From contig CAWUWP010000117.1 in assembly GCA_963926275.1 (NCBI GenBank), positions 1 to 37,726 on the forward strand: DNA of 37,726 nucleotides. Direction: 5' to 3'. The stretch is from UBA1858 sp963926275. GTDB lineage: Bacteria; Pseudomonadota; Gammaproteobacteria; UBA4575. Within the stretch, counting starts at the first letter, position 1. Each line of letters opens with the position of its first letter. A program made the position numbers and the translations under genes. This document shows positions 8,639-17,344 of the stretch, piece after piece. The notes below the pieces were generated by a model. It was not told where the DNA came from. It was given only the letters and a program-made list of their open reading frames with translations, and made no database searches.

Positions 8639-9126
8639 TTATTCGTAACTGTGAGAGTAAACTTCAAATATTAGTCCAAAGGAATTTTCAACCTAAACCA
8701 TTTTGTATGGCTTTTCTCCTGGGTAGTATTCACGGATAGGCATTCTTTGCTTTCTACCAGACCTTCTATATCAGGATCTTGTACGCAAAAATGAAACGTG
8801 CTCGTTTTCCAATATACGAATTCGATCGGGCTTTCATTATTTTTAAATTTAAATATTTCTACATCAGTTTTGTCACCGATAGACATGTGCGTAATTGTGA
8901 AGGATCCCCAGCCAGCCCTATATACGTCGAGACACATCTGTCCAATAGGCATTTTGGATTCTTCGGTAATTACCGTTGGCTTCATAATTAGATGCCGACC
9001 CATTACTGAGCTATAAAACTCAACGGCTTTCTCTACATCAGGAACAGAATGCCAATGTGCGAGAAAGTTCTTGGACAGTGACTCATCGTCCTTCTCCTGA
9101 GTAATTGTTAGCGGTTCAATGATCAA
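8639..9126 (-). pseudogene. VOC/glyoxalase-family gene, broken by a frameshift and an amber stop
   Basis: The open frame from 9126 encodes a vicinal-oxygen-chelate domain (AHWHSVPDVEKAVEFYSSVM, MPIGQMCLDVYRAGWG, FHFCVQDPDIEGLVE), but its last 18 codons or so are out of frame and end at 8671. Shifting frame near 8733-8750 recovers the expected C-terminus: PIREYYPGEKPYKMV, then a TAG where a tyrosine is expected, then VENSFGLIFEVYSHSYE and TAA at 8639. Two independent lesions in one gene make this a pseudogene rather than a sequencing slip. The product would have been a small metalloenzyme of the glyoxalase/dioxygenase fold with unknown substrate. Confidence 0.82.
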
Positions 9127-9225
9127 GCCACTTGATATCTTGTTATTCTAGAATTAACTTGTGAACGGTACTGGCCTCAATTTCAAACCTTGCCATAGAC
9201 GGGTACCATCGCACTTTTTACTGAC

Positions 9226-9441
9226 GTGACTAACACTGAGTTTAGATACAACAAGTATTGGCGACATCTTCAGTCCGGCACCCAGGTTAAAAGGTCTGCG
9301 TTGGGCATATCGTTTCTATTGGTGGGTATGTCGATGGTGTCAGGAAGTACACGGTTGATGTTAATGTCATTGTTCTATGGAATAACGTATATGATTAATT
9401 TAATTTATTGCCCTGAAGTTATGCGCAGCTTGTATAATTGA
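9226..9441 (+). CDS. Possible small membrane protein (doubtful)
   Basis: An open frame of 71 codons beginning with GTG. It predicts a polar N-terminus (to about residue 24) and two hydrophobic stretches (about 26-38 and 44-61). No family is recognised and there is no convincing ribosome binding site. It sits just upstream of the DUF4399 gene, beside two decayed genes, so it may be a chance frame or a remnant. Confidence 0.3.
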   Translation: MTNTEFRYNKYWRHLQSGTQVKRSALGISFLLVGMSMVSGSTRLMLMSLFYGITYMINLIYCPEVMRSLYN

Positions 9442-9468
9442 ATACAAAGTCTATTTATAAAAGGAAAG

Positions 9469-9900
9469 TTGATGTTTCGCTTAATGTTAAGTTTGTTAGT
9501 TTCTGCGCTGAGTGTCTCTGCTGTGTATGCTGATGATAGTTTAATTTCAAAAGCAGCTCCTGATGCTAAAGTATATTTTATTGAACCGTTAGATGGCGCG
9601 CTGGTAAGTAAAACCTTCACGATCAAATTTGGTTTGAGTGGTATGGGTGTCGCCCCCGCAGGCACAGACCGTGAGCATACTGGGCATCATCATATTTTAA
9701 TCGATTTAGACGTACTGCCAGATATGACAGTTCCGTTACCGGCGAATGACCATGTAAAACACTTTGGCGGTGGACAGACAGAAACAACACTTACGTTAGA
9801 GCCCGGCACCCATACACTCCAGTTGCTACTGGGTAACCATATTCACATTCCTCATGATAACCCGATCATGTCAGAAAAAATCACCATTACTGTCGAGTAA
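9469..9900 (+). CDS. DUF4399 periplasmic protein
   Basis: A 143-residue protein with a clear signal peptide (to about residue 22, VSAVYA). One DUF4399 domain follows: VYFIEPLDGALVSKTFTIKF, GVAPAGTDREHTGHHHILID, and LGNHIHIPHDNPIMSEKITI. The histidine-rich HTGHHH and HIHIPH segments are conserved in the family and could bind metal. No function is established. AAAGGAAAG precedes the ATG. It faces the nrdB gene convergently and may use the hairpin at 9950-9970 as a two-way terminator. Confidence 0.85.
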   Translation: MMFRLMLSLLVSALSVSAVYADDSLISKAAPDAKVYFIEPLDGALVSKTFTIKFGLSGMGVAPAGTDREHTGHHHILIDLDVLPDMTVPLPANDHVKHFGGGQTETTLTLEPGTHTLQLLLGNHIHIPHDNPIMSEKITITVE

Positions 9901-9943
9901 GTTATTTTCGAAGTTATTGGTGGGGTTAAAATGAAGCACCATT

Positions 9944-9970
9944 AAAAAAGGCGGCAAAAGAATTGCCGCC
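9944..9970 (-). terminator. Rho-independent terminator of the nrd genes
   Basis: Perfect arms GGCGGCAA and TTGCCGCC (9950-9957 and 9963-9970) with a five-base loop are followed, on the minus strand, by six T. It lies about 75 bp past the nrdB stop. A second hairpin, CCACCG-TG-CGGTGG (9980-9993), is stacked between it and nrdB. Confidence 0.85.
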
Positions 9971-10043
9971 TAAACTTTACCACCGTGCGGTGGTCCCATA
10001 ACGCTGTGTAAAAGGCTACTTTATCGGTAGCTCAATTATAGGC

Positions 10044-11252
10044 TTACCAAACAAGTGCTCCGCCAGTTTGGTATTCAGTAACACGCGTTTCAAAGAAGTT
10101 CTTTTCTTTCTTAAGGTCTAATACTTCAGACATCCATGGGAATGGATTAGTCGCACCTGGGTATTGTTCAGGTAAACCAATCTGTGAGCAACGACGGTTA
10201 GCAATGAAATGAAGGTACTCAGCAAACATATTCGCGTTTAAGCCAAGTATGCCGCGTGGCATGGTGTCTTGTGCGTATTGAATTTCTAGGTCGACTGCAT
10301 TAGTAATGAGATCAATCATTTCTTGTTGGAACTCTTTGCCCCAAAGATGTGGGTTTTCCACTTTGATTTGGTTGATAACATCAATGCCGAAGTTCATGTG
10401 CATAGATTCGTCACGCAAGATGTATTGGAATTGCTCAGCAACCCCGGTCATTTTATTGCGACGACCCATAGATAGAATTTGTACAAAGCCAACGTAGAAG
10501 AAGATACCTTCAAACACCACATAGAACGCAATCAAGTCGCGCAGTAAGCGTTGGTCCATTTCTGGTGTGCCAGTGGCGAAGTGCGGGTCACCTAGACTTT
10601 GGGTGAAGGGCAATGCCCACTCTGCTTTCTTAGCCACGGAAGGAACTTCACGATACATATTGAAGACTTCGCCTTCATCTAAACCTAATGACTCAATACA
10701 GTACTGATAAGCGTGTGTATGCACCGCTTCTTCAAAGGCTTGGCGTAATAAGTACTGGCGGCACTCAGGGTTAGTGATGTGCTTGTAAACCGCCAACACT
10801 AAGTTGTTGGCAACGAGAGAATCAGCAGTTGAGAAGAAACCTAAGTTACGCTTAATCACAGTACGCTCATCATCAGTTAGTCCATTTGGATCCTTCCAAA
10901 GGGCGATGTCTTGCGTCATGTTGATTTCTTGAGGCATCCAGTGGTTTGCACAACCATCCAGATATTTTTGCCATGCCCACTCATATTTGAATGGCACTAA
11001 CTGGTTAAGGTCAGCGCGGCAGTTAATAATCTTTTTGTCGTCAACACGAATACGCGCAGCACCCATTTCGATGCTTTCAAGTCCTGTAGCGCCAGCATCA
11101 GCGTCAAGCGCAGTTGTCACAAGGGTGGAGGCAGGGATAGTTTCATTGACTGCGGGTGTTTCAGCGGTAATGTTTACGTCTGAAGGTATGTTAGCAATAG
11201 CGTCTTGCTCTGCTGTATCTGCTTCTGCTAAGGGGTCGTCCCAATTGAGCAT
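10044..11252 (-). CDS. nrdB: Class Ia ribonucleotide reductase, beta subunit
   Basis: The radical-generating subunit of aerobic ribonucleotide reductase (402 aa). The ferritin-like core shows EEAVHTHAY, in which Glu, His and Tyr are spaced as E115, H118 and Y122 of the E. coli enzyme. The radical tyrosine is therefore present, and this is not a class Ic protein. The second carboxylate helix reads RDESMHMNFG. The C-terminal tail (VTEYQTGGALVW) would dock into NrdA. A low-complexity N-terminal extension of about 60 residues resembles the longer Pseudomonas-type NrdB. It lies 147 bp downstream of nrdA. That gap contains the inverted repeat TGTTA-TCGC-TAACA (11,299-11,312) and a GC-rich hairpin near 11,334-11,355, possibly for nrdB-specific expression or transcript processing. 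Confidence 0.96.
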   Translation of the reverse strand: MLNWDDPLAEADTAEQDAIANIPSDVNITAETPAVNETIPASTLVTTALDADAGATGLESIEMGAARIRVDDKKIINCRADLNQLVPFKYEWAWQKYLDGCANHWMPQEINMTQDIALWKDPNGLTDDERTVIKRNLGFFSTADSLVANNLVLAVYKHITNPECRQYLLRQAFEEAVHTHAYQYCIESLGLDEGEVFNMYREVPSVAKKAEWALPFTQSLGDPHFATGTPEMDQRLLRDLIAFYVVFEGIFFYVGFVQILSMGRRNKMTGVAEQFQYILRDESMHMNFGIDVINQIKVENPHLWGKEFQQEMIDLITNAVDLEIQYAQDTMPRGILGLNANMFAEYLHFIANRRCSQIGLPEQYPGATNPFPWMSEVLDLKKEKNFFETRVTEYQTGGALVW

Positions 11253-11399
11253 TTGGTTGTTCTCCGAATTATTATAGTGATAGCAGAGAGTGCGTTGCTG
11301 TTATCGCTAACAACAACGCTGTCTCCTATTTGCAGGGCGCTTGTGGTGCCCCTTCTCCTCTAGTTGCGTTTCCGCAAACTTTTACTTCTAGTTCTCTAC

Positions 11400-14288
11400 T
11401 TATTGGCAAGCGTCACAATCAGGATCAAGTAATGAACATGCACTAGGTGCAGCACTTGCAGGTACAGAATCTGATTGTTGTACGGCGTTGAGTTTGCTTT
11501 CCTGGTGGTTTTCCATGGTGCTTTTCTCTACGTGTGTCGCACCCATCGAACGTAGGTAGTAGGTGGTCTTTAATCCACGTACCCAAGCTAACTTATACAG
11601 GTTGTCCATCTTCTGTCCGGAGGGTTCAGCCATATATAGGTTGAGCGATTGTCCTTGATCAAGCCATTTCTGACGACGTGAGGCAGCTTCAATTAACCAG
11701 CGTGGATCAACTTCAAAAGCAGTTTTATAAATGTTCTTAACTTCGTCAGGGACACGATCAATATTTTGCACACTACCATCGTAGTACTTAAGGTCATTGA
11801 TCATGACGTTATCCCACAAATTGTGTCGTTTAAGATCAGAAATGAGGTATGGGTTAGCGACCGTGAACTCACCTGATAAGTTCGATTTCACAAATAAGTT
11901 TTGGTAAGTCGGCTCAATACTTTGAGTGACACCGCAAATATTAGAAATAGTCGCAGTCGGTGCAATTGCCATGGTGTTTGAGTTGCGAATACCCACTGTC
12001 TTCACGCGTGTACGCAATGTTTCCCAATCCAGGGTGGTAGAACGATCTACTTTCAAGAAGCCGCCACGTTCTTTCTCAAGTAAGTCAATTGAGTCGATAG
12101 GCAAAATACCTTGAGACCATAATGAGCCTTCATAAGATAAGTAAGCACCACGTTCAGCAGCAAGATCTGTTGATGCTTGAATTGCGTAGTAGCTGATAGT
12201 CTCCATAGACACATCAGCAAACTCAACGGCTTGCTCACTTGCGTAAGGAATACGTAACTTATATAGCGCATCTTGGAAGCCCATCAGACCTAAACCAATA
12301 GGACGATGACGCAAGTTAGAAGTACGCGCTTTGTTAACGCTGTAATAGTTGTAGTCGATGACGTTATCGAGCATACGAATCGCAGTGTTAATAGTCTTTT
12401 GTAACTTGTCTGTGTCTAGCCCGTTCTCAGTCGTATGAGCTGCTAAGTTAACTGAACCTAAGTTACATACAGCGATTTCATCATCAGATGTATTTAATGT
12501 GATCTCAGTACATAAGTTGGATGAGTGAACTGTGCCAACATGTCCTTGTGGCGAACGAATATTGCAAGGATCTTTGAAGGTGATCCAAGGGTGGCCCGTT
12601 TCATACAGCATGCCTAACATTTTTCGCCATAGGTCAGCCGCAGGAATTCGTTTGTAGTTTTTCAATTCACCTGCATCGGCAAGTTGTTCATACTCACAGT
12701 AGCGAGTTTCAAACTTTGCACCGTATAAATCGTGTAAGTCTGGGGTATCGTCAGGGGAGAACAATGTCCAGCCACCTTCTTCGCTAACACGCTTCATGAA
12801 TAAGTCAGGAATCCAGTTGGCGGTATTCATGTCATGAGTACGACGACGATCATCACCTGTGTTCTTGCGTAAATCCAAAAACTCTTCGATATCTAAATGC
12901 CAAGTCTCTAAGTAAGCACACATTGCACCTTTGCGTTTACCACCTTGGTTAACAGCTACTGCGGTGTCGTTGGCAACTTTAAGGAAAGGCACCACACCTT
13001 GTGATTTGCCATTAGTGCCTTTAATGTGCGAGCCCATGGAGCGAACGCGTGTCCAGTCATTGCCTAGTCCGCCGGCAAATTTAGACAGCATAGCGTCGTC
13101 TTTAATCGCATCAAATATTCCGTGAAGATTATCTGGCACAGTGGTGAGGTAACACGATGATAACTGAGGTCGTAATGTGCCTGAATTAAATAATGTGGGT
13201 GTCGAGCTCATGAAGTCAAACGAAGATAATAAGCGATAAAATTCAATGGTACGTTTTTCACGCTCAATTTCGTTGATCGCTAATCCCATTGCCACGCGCA
13301 TAAAGAATACTTGAGGTAATTCTATGCGAGTGCCTGCTTCGGTATGAATGAAATAACGGTCATAAAGTGTTTGTAAGCCAAGATAAGTGAACTGGTAATC
13401 ACGAGAAGGCTCTAATGCTTTGCCGAGTGCTTTTAAGTCGTAGTCTTTGGCTAGTTTAGAGTCGATTAGCTCCAGCTTTGCTGCTTCTTCGATGTAATTT
13501 TCAAAGTAGATCGCGTACTCCGTATCCATTTCTTTCTGAGTGGCTTGGCTAGGCTTACCATTGACGTGGCTGAGTGCTTCGCAACGAAGGTTATCTAGTA
13601 GTAAACGTGCGGCAACATAAGAGTAGTTAGGCTCACGTTCAATCAGCGTACGTGCACTCATGGTGACGGCAGTAGAAACATCACTTTCTGGCACACCATC
13701 AAAAAGATTACGTAGTGTTTCATCAATAATAGGTTGTGCTGACACGTTATCTAAATTGCGGCAGGCATCTTCTATAACTGTAGTAAGTCTATGAATATCA
13801 AGAGGTTTTACTTTCCCATTGGCGTCAGTAACATTGATGCTAATACCACCTGCGCTAGAGGCTGCAGTCTCTTTAGTTTCAGCGCGTTCTTGTGTACGTC
13901 GCTCACGATAAAGCACGTAATCACGCGCTACTTTATGGTGGCCTTCTCTCATTAATGCCAGTTCTACCTGGTCTTGAATATCTTCGATATGGAAGGTGCC
14001 ACCATCGGGCTTATTACGAGTCAGCGCGTTTTCCACATAGGTGCTCAACTGGTCGACTGTGTCATGAACACGAGTAGAGGCAGCGGCTTCTCCACCTTCT
14101 ACGGCTAGGAATGCTTTGGTGACAGCAATTTTGATTTTGTCACGGTCAAAACTAGTGACTTTTCCATTACGGCGAATAACGCGGTAATGGCCGGGTGCAG
14201 TAGATTGTAATTCTAGCTCGCTGGGAGCATCAGCGAGGGGTGTGGCGTGACTATTTTCTTGAGATGATGTTGTATTATTAGATTGCAT
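11400..14288 (-). CDS. nrdA: Class Ia ribonucleotide reductase, alpha subunit, with two ATP-cones
   Basis: The catalytic subunit (962 aa) reducing ribonucleoside diphosphates. Two N-terminal ATP-cone domains are visible: about 35-135 (YRVIRRNGKVTSFDRDKI, with HKVARDYVLYRERR) and about 145-240 (VKPLDIHRLTTVIEDACRN, with YSYVAARLLLDNLR). The catalytic barrel includes STPTLFNSGT, the active-site cysteine region LSSCYLTTV, and NLCTEITLNT with its Asn, Cys and Glu. The C-terminus ends DPDCDACQ, the redox-shuttle cysteine pair. Length and double cone match the Pseudomonas aeruginosa type, where the cones control activity and oligomer state. nrdA is first in the unit, with candidate NrdR and DnaA sites in its upstream region. 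Confidence 0.97.
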   Translation of the reverse strand: MQSNNTTSSQENSHATPLADAPSELELQSTAPGHYRVIRRNGKVTSFDRDKIKIAVTKAFLAVEGGEAAASTRVHDTVDQLSTYVENALTRNKPDGGTFHIEDIQDQVELALMREGHHKVARDYVLYRERRTQERAETKETAASSAGGISINVTDANGKVKPLDIHRLTTVIEDACRNLDNVSAQPIIDETLRNLFDGVPESDVSTAVTMSARTLIEREPNYSYVAARLLLDNLRCEALSHVNGKPSQATQKEMDTEYAIYFENYIEEAAKLELIDSKLAKDYDLKALGKALEPSRDYQFTYLGLQTLYDRYFIHTEAGTRIELPQVFFMRVAMGLAINEIEREKRTIEFYRLLSSFDFMSSTPTLFNSGTLRPQLSSCYLTTVPDNLHGIFDAIKDDAMLSKFAGGLGNDWTRVRSMGSHIKGTNGKSQGVVPFLKVANDTAVAVNQGGKRKGAMCAYLETWHLDIEEFLDLRKNTGDDRRRTHDMNTANWIPDLFMKRVSEEGGWTLFSPDDTPDLHDLYGAKFETRYCEYEQLADAGELKNYKRIPAADLWRKMLGMLYETGHPWITFKDPCNIRSPQGHVGTVHSSNLCTEITLNTSDDEIAVCNLGSVNLAAHTTENGLDTDKLQKTINTAIRMLDNVIDYNYYSVNKARTSNLRHRPIGLGLMGFQDALYKLRIPYASEQAVEFADVSMETISYYAIQASTDLAAERGAYLSYEGSLWSQGILPIDSIDLLEKERGGFLKVDRSTTLDWETLRTRVKTVGIRNSNTMAIAPTATISNICGVTQSIEPTYQNLFVKSNLSGEFTVANPYLISDLKRHNLWDNVMINDLKYYDGSVQNIDRVPDEVKNIYKTAFEVDPRWLIEAASRRQKWLDQGQSLNLYMAEPSGQKMDNLYKLAWVRGLKTTYYLRSMGATHVEKSTMENHQESKLNAVQQSDSVPASAAPSACSLLDPDCDACQ

Positions 14289-14370
14289 TAATAGTCTCTT
14301 GGAACTTTATGATTATTTATAGATTTTTTATTTTTCAAAGGAACGAAAGTGCGCGCCTCCCAACCAAGGA

Positions 14371-14416
14371 ACACTATAAGTTGAGGTAGGAGGAGTCGTC
14401 AACCCCAATATGTTGT
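14371..14416. promoter_or_regulatory. Candidate NrdR box pair upstream of nrdA
   Basis: ACACTATAAGTTGA (14,371-14,384) and CCCCAATATGTTGT (14,403-14,416) align with each other at eight of 14 positions and resemble the NrdR box ACAC-W-ATATNTNGTGT. Their starts are 32 bp apart, close to the three-turn spacing of known NrdR box pairs. NrdR is the usual repressor of nrd operons; its gene is not in this window. Confidence 0.5.
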
Positions 14417-14445
14417 GGATAGAGGTGTCAGTAAGCTGTGGATAA
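14414..14445. promoter_or_regulatory. Two DnaA-box-like sites upstream of nrdA
   Basis: TGTGGATAA (14,437-14,445) is the exact complement of the consensus DnaA box TTATCCACA. TGTGGATAG (14,414-14,422) differs at one base. DnaA is known to bind the nrdAB promoter in E. coli and couples dNTP supply to replication. The region is too small and too simple to suggest an origin. Confidence 0.6.
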
Positions 14446-14607
14446 CTTGTGTAATAGGCAACTCAAAATAAAAATAATGTGTACTATCGAGCACTTACGA
14501 TTTTTAAGTAAAAGAAGAATGAGCTAAAACTAGTTGAAGAAATCAAATAGAAATTTTTTATTAATTTCTTCAGAAACATTAATTTTTAAAAGGAATAAAC
14601 AAGTGTC

Positions 14608-16410
14608 ATGAAGGGAATCCATGCGCGCACCGAAGATCCGCATAAAACTCGCACAGATTGGAGAAATTTACGCCGACTGTTCCCTTATCTGTGGGAATTC
14701 CGTGGGCGTATATTGCTTGCGCTGAGCTGTTTAATGGCAGCAAAAGTGGCCACTGTGGCAGTGCCATTAGTGCTTAAACATATCGTTGATTCGCTTGATA
14801 TGGAACAAATCGCTTTGCAGCTGCCGATTGTGTTGTTGCTAGGTTACGGTGCATTGCGCCTTTCCACTGGATTATTCAATGAATTACGAGATGTATTTTT
14901 TGCACGTGCGCGCTTTCATGCGATCAGGCGTTTGTCGTCTGAGGTGTTGGCTCATCTGCACCAATTATCTCTGCGCTTTCATTTAGACCGTCGCACTGGC
15001 TCGGTCACACGCGATTTAGAGCGTGGCACTCAGAGTCTCAGTTCTTTATCAAACTATTTTGTATTTATCGTGTTTCCAACGATATTTGAAATAACCTTGG
15101 TAACGGCCATTTTATTTGGTTCTTATGATGTGCAATTTACGTTGATTACGTTATCTACCATCACTGTATACGTTATGTTCACAGTCATGTTTACCAACTG
15201 GCGGATGCATTATCGCCACCTGGCTAACAAGTTGGACTCTCAAGCGCACTCGCAAGCGGTCGATAGCTTGCTAAATTATGAAACAGTTAAATATTTTAAT
15301 AATGAAAAATATGAAGTCGATAGATATGCCGACACATTAAGTGAGTGGGAGCAGGCTTCAGTAAAAAGCACTTTCACAATGTCGTTATTAAATTTTGGCC
15401 AGGCAGTCATTATTGCGCTAGGTGTTACGGGGATCATGATATTTGCCGCGCAAGGCGTGGTGGCAGGGGAGATGACTATTGGTGACTTGGTGCTGGTTAA
15501 TGCATTAATGCTACAACTATTTGTGCCTATGAGCATGCTGGGGATTGTGTATCGACAAATTACTTATTCGCTCGCCGATATGGATATGTTGGCTAAGCTA
15601 TTAGAAGAGTCACCAGAAGTACAAGACCAACCCAATGCTAGCGATCTAAAAATAACTAATGGCGAAATACGATTTGATGAGGTGAGCTTTTCCTATACAC
15701 CTGATCGAAAAATACTCGACAAAGTCTCATTAGAAATTAAGCCAGGAGAAAAAGTGGCCATTGTCGGTCCTTCAGGTTCGGGTAAATCGACGATTGCACG
15801 CTTGTTATTTCGATTTTATGACGTTAGTGAAGGTGGCATATTTGTGGATGGAGAAAATATTGCTAGTTGCAGTCAAGATAGTTTGCGTACTCATGTCAGC
15901 ATGGTGCCCCAAGACACCATGCTGTTTAACGAAACTATTCGTTTCAATATTCAGTATGGGAATCCAAAAGCCAGTGAGCAGGATCTCCTGCAGTCGGTGT
16001 CGTTGGCCAATTTAGATAAATTGATCGCTAAGTTGCCTGACGGATTGGATACTGTCGTTGGTGAGCGCGGATTGAAGTTGTCTGGCGGCGAAGTGCAACG
16101 TGTGGCGATTGCACGTGCCATTTTGAAGAAGCCAAAAATTATTGTATTTGATGAAGCGACGTCTAGTCTGGATACAAATACCGAAGTAGCCGTGATGAAG
16201 GCGATTAGAAAGGTCACTAACAATGTTACGTCATTGATGATTGCGCATCGCTTATCGACGATAGTGGATGCCGATAAAATATACGTGGTGGATTCAGGAA
16301 AAGTAGTTGAACAGGGCACTCATGCTCAACTACTGGCAGGGAATCAGCTATACTCGCAGTTATGGGCCTTGCAACAAAAAGACTCAGAAAAAGACCAACC
16401 CACCAGTTAA
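14608..16410 (+). CDS. Atm1/ABCB7-type ABC exporter (fused permease and ATPase)
   Basis: A 600-residue half-transporter with six transmembrane helices (about 30-330) and a C-terminal ATPase. The ATPase shows GPSGSGKST (Walker A), LSGGEVQR (signature), KIIVFDEATSS (Walker B) and AHRLSTI (H-loop). The membrane part has ETVKYFNNEKYEVDRY and the R-T-G-S-V-T-R-D-L-E-R-G stretch, hallmarks of the Atm1/ABCB7/HMT1 group. Members export glutathione persulfide or glutathione-metal species and support cytosolic Fe-S assembly or metal tolerance. AAGGAAT precedes the ATG. It is followed six bases later by the S24-like gene, so the two are probably co-transcribed. It is divergent from nrdA. Confidence 0.93.
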   Translation: MKGIHARTEDPHKTRTDWRNLRRLFPYLWEFRGRILLALSCLMAAKVATVAVPLVLKHIVDSLDMEQIALQLPIVLLLGYGALRLSTGLFNELRDVFFARARFHAIRRLSSEVLAHLHQLSLRFHLDRRTGSVTRDLERGTQSLSSLSNYFVFIVFPTIFEITLVTAILFGSYDVQFTLITLSTITVYVMFTVMFTNWRMHYRHLANKLDSQAHSQAVDSLLNYETVKYFNNEKYEVDRYADTLSEWEQASVKSTFTMSLLNFGQAVIIALGVTGIMIFAAQGVVAGEMTIGDLVLVNALMLQLFVPMSMLGIVYRQITYSLADMDMLAKLLEESPEVQDQPNASDLKITNGEIRFDEVSFSYTPDRKILDKVSLEIKPGEKVAIVGPSGSGKSTIARLLFRFYDVSEGGIFVDGENIASCSQDSLRTHVSMVPQDTMLFNETIRFNIQYGNPKASEQDLLQSVSLANLDKLIAKLPDGLDTVVGERGLKLSGGEVQRVAIARAILKKPKIIVFDEATSSLDTNTEVAVMKAIRKVTNNVTSLMIAHRLSTIVDADKIYVVDSGKVVEQGTHAQLLAGNQLYSQLWALQQKDSEKDQPTS

Positions 16411-16416
16411 AAAATT

Positions 16417-16761
16417 ATGAGTGACGAATCTGAATTATTAGAGCTTGATGCTAGCGGTGGCTGTGCGAGCGATGAGCCGTTTGCATTACGCGTACTTGGC
16501 GATAGCATGGAGCCAGAGTTTAAAGATGGTTGCATTATTATCATTGATCCTGCTGCCAATGTAGAAAATGGTAGGTATGTTATTGCCGAAATAGATGGAG
16601 AATATATTTTCCGCCAACTAATGCAGGAAGGTGAAAAGTTTTTCTTGCAGGCAATTAACCCGGGTTACAAGCCGGTTGAAATAGAAGGCGCAAGCGTTGT
16701 TCGTGGAGTGATTACACAAAGAGCAGGCGCCAGAAGGACATACCACAAGCACTACGATTAA
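16417..16761 (+). CDS. Stand-alone LexA/S24-like domain protein, probably not a protease
   Basis: A 114-residue protein consisting only of the C-terminal LexA/UmuD/CI fold, without a DNA-binding domain. ALRVLGDSMEPEFKDG holds the nucleophile serine position (GDSM). At the place of the catalytic lysine of LexA (xxVKRL) the sequence reads EYIFRQL, with arginine. I recall EYIFRQL as conserved in small proteobacterial relatives, so the loss is probably a family trait, and the protein may be a dimeric sensor or binding module rather than a self-cleaving peptidase. It begins six bases after the ABC transporter stop without a clear ribosome binding site, so it is likely coupled to it. Confidence 0.82.
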   Translation: MSDESELLELDASGGCASDEPFALRVLGDSMEPEFKDGCIIIIDPAANVENGRYVIAEIDGEYIFRQLMQEGEKFFLQAINPGYKPVEIEGASVVRGVITQRAGARRTYHKHYD

Positions 16762-16766
16762 TATCC

Positions 16767-16930
16767 TGGTCATTCCCATGTGGATGGGAATCCAGCCACG
16801 CTGAATAAGATGCCAGCGTGTACTTAAACTCCACTCAACCTGTTCCTATGCTAGATTTTCGTGTCGACAACTGCTCTTTGGGTGGTTCTACCTTCTGCAT
16901 CCATGCCGTCCGTACGAGGGAATAACGTCA
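16767..16930. repeat. dRS3-like palindrome within a possible small inverted-repeat element
   Basis: ATTCCC-ATGTGGAT-GGGAAT (16,771-16,790) followed by CCAG is the typical form of dispersed ATTCCC-N8-GGGAATCCAG elements. About 130 bp further, GAGGGAATAACGTC (16,916-16,929) has the same motif in reverse, so the stretch may be a MITE-like unit of about 160 bp with ATTCCC-type ends. A further inverted repeat (CCACGCTG, CAGCGTG) lies just inside the left end. No coding potential is seen in this 208-bp spacer. Confidence 0.5.
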
Positions 16931-16969
16931 AGCCCTGTTGGAAGTATGTTTGCTTGAAGCAGCAAAAAA

Positions 16970-17137
16970 TTATTTTTGATAGCGATTAAAAAATTTCACG
17001 TATAGAAAAAATAATAAAAGATACGCTGCAATCAGCGATAAATTTTGGCCGGTGGTCAGGCTGGGGATATTAAGTGTGACAACACTCGCCAGCATCACGG
17101 CCACTAATGCGAATCGATTTCTTTGCCAAGGTTTCAT
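16970..17137 (-). CDS. Small two-helix membrane protein, unknown
   Basis: From the ATG at 17,135-17,137 the frame encodes about 55 residues: a basic start (MKPWQRNR), one hydrophobic helix (FALVAVMLASVVTLNI), a polar turn (PSLTTGQN), a second helix (LSLIAAYLLLFFLYV) and a basic tail (KFFNRYQK). The same frame can be extended upstream to 17,251, but that part has no membrane-protein character and is probably not translated. No family is recognised. The balanced hairpin topology makes it plausible as a real small inner-membrane protein. Confidence 0.45.
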   Translation of the reverse strand: MKPWQRNRFALVAVMLASVVTLNIPSLTTGQNLSLIAAYLLLFFLYVKFFNRYQK

Positions 17138-17344
17138 TTGTATAGTACGGATGAGCTTTGTAAGTTTAAAAGAGCAGCCATCAGAGCAGTCACTTAAGCT
17201 AGAGATGTAACCATAGATAGTGCTAATCAGAAAATAACACTTAATTAACAATAATAGAGCCTAAGTACACGCTTTACACATGAAGTCGTCAAGTTAAACA
17301 ACACTACCATGTGGTTTGTATAGGCTGAGTTGAGGTTGTGTAGC

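Noticed and set aside
8118..9126. Amber (TAG) recoding as the cause of the two in-frame TAG codons
   Set aside because: TAG ends other genes normally here (the cupin gene and the Met-rich gene), and the VOC gene also has a frameshift that recoding would not explain.
14371..14445. Replication origin
   Set aside because: Only two DnaA-like boxes, no AT-rich repeat array and no dnaA, gidA or parAB genes nearby. They fit known DnaA control of nrd genes.
16417..16761. LexA or prophage repressor
   Set aside because: There is no helix-turn-helix domain, the catalytic lysine position is arginine, and no phage genes are nearby.
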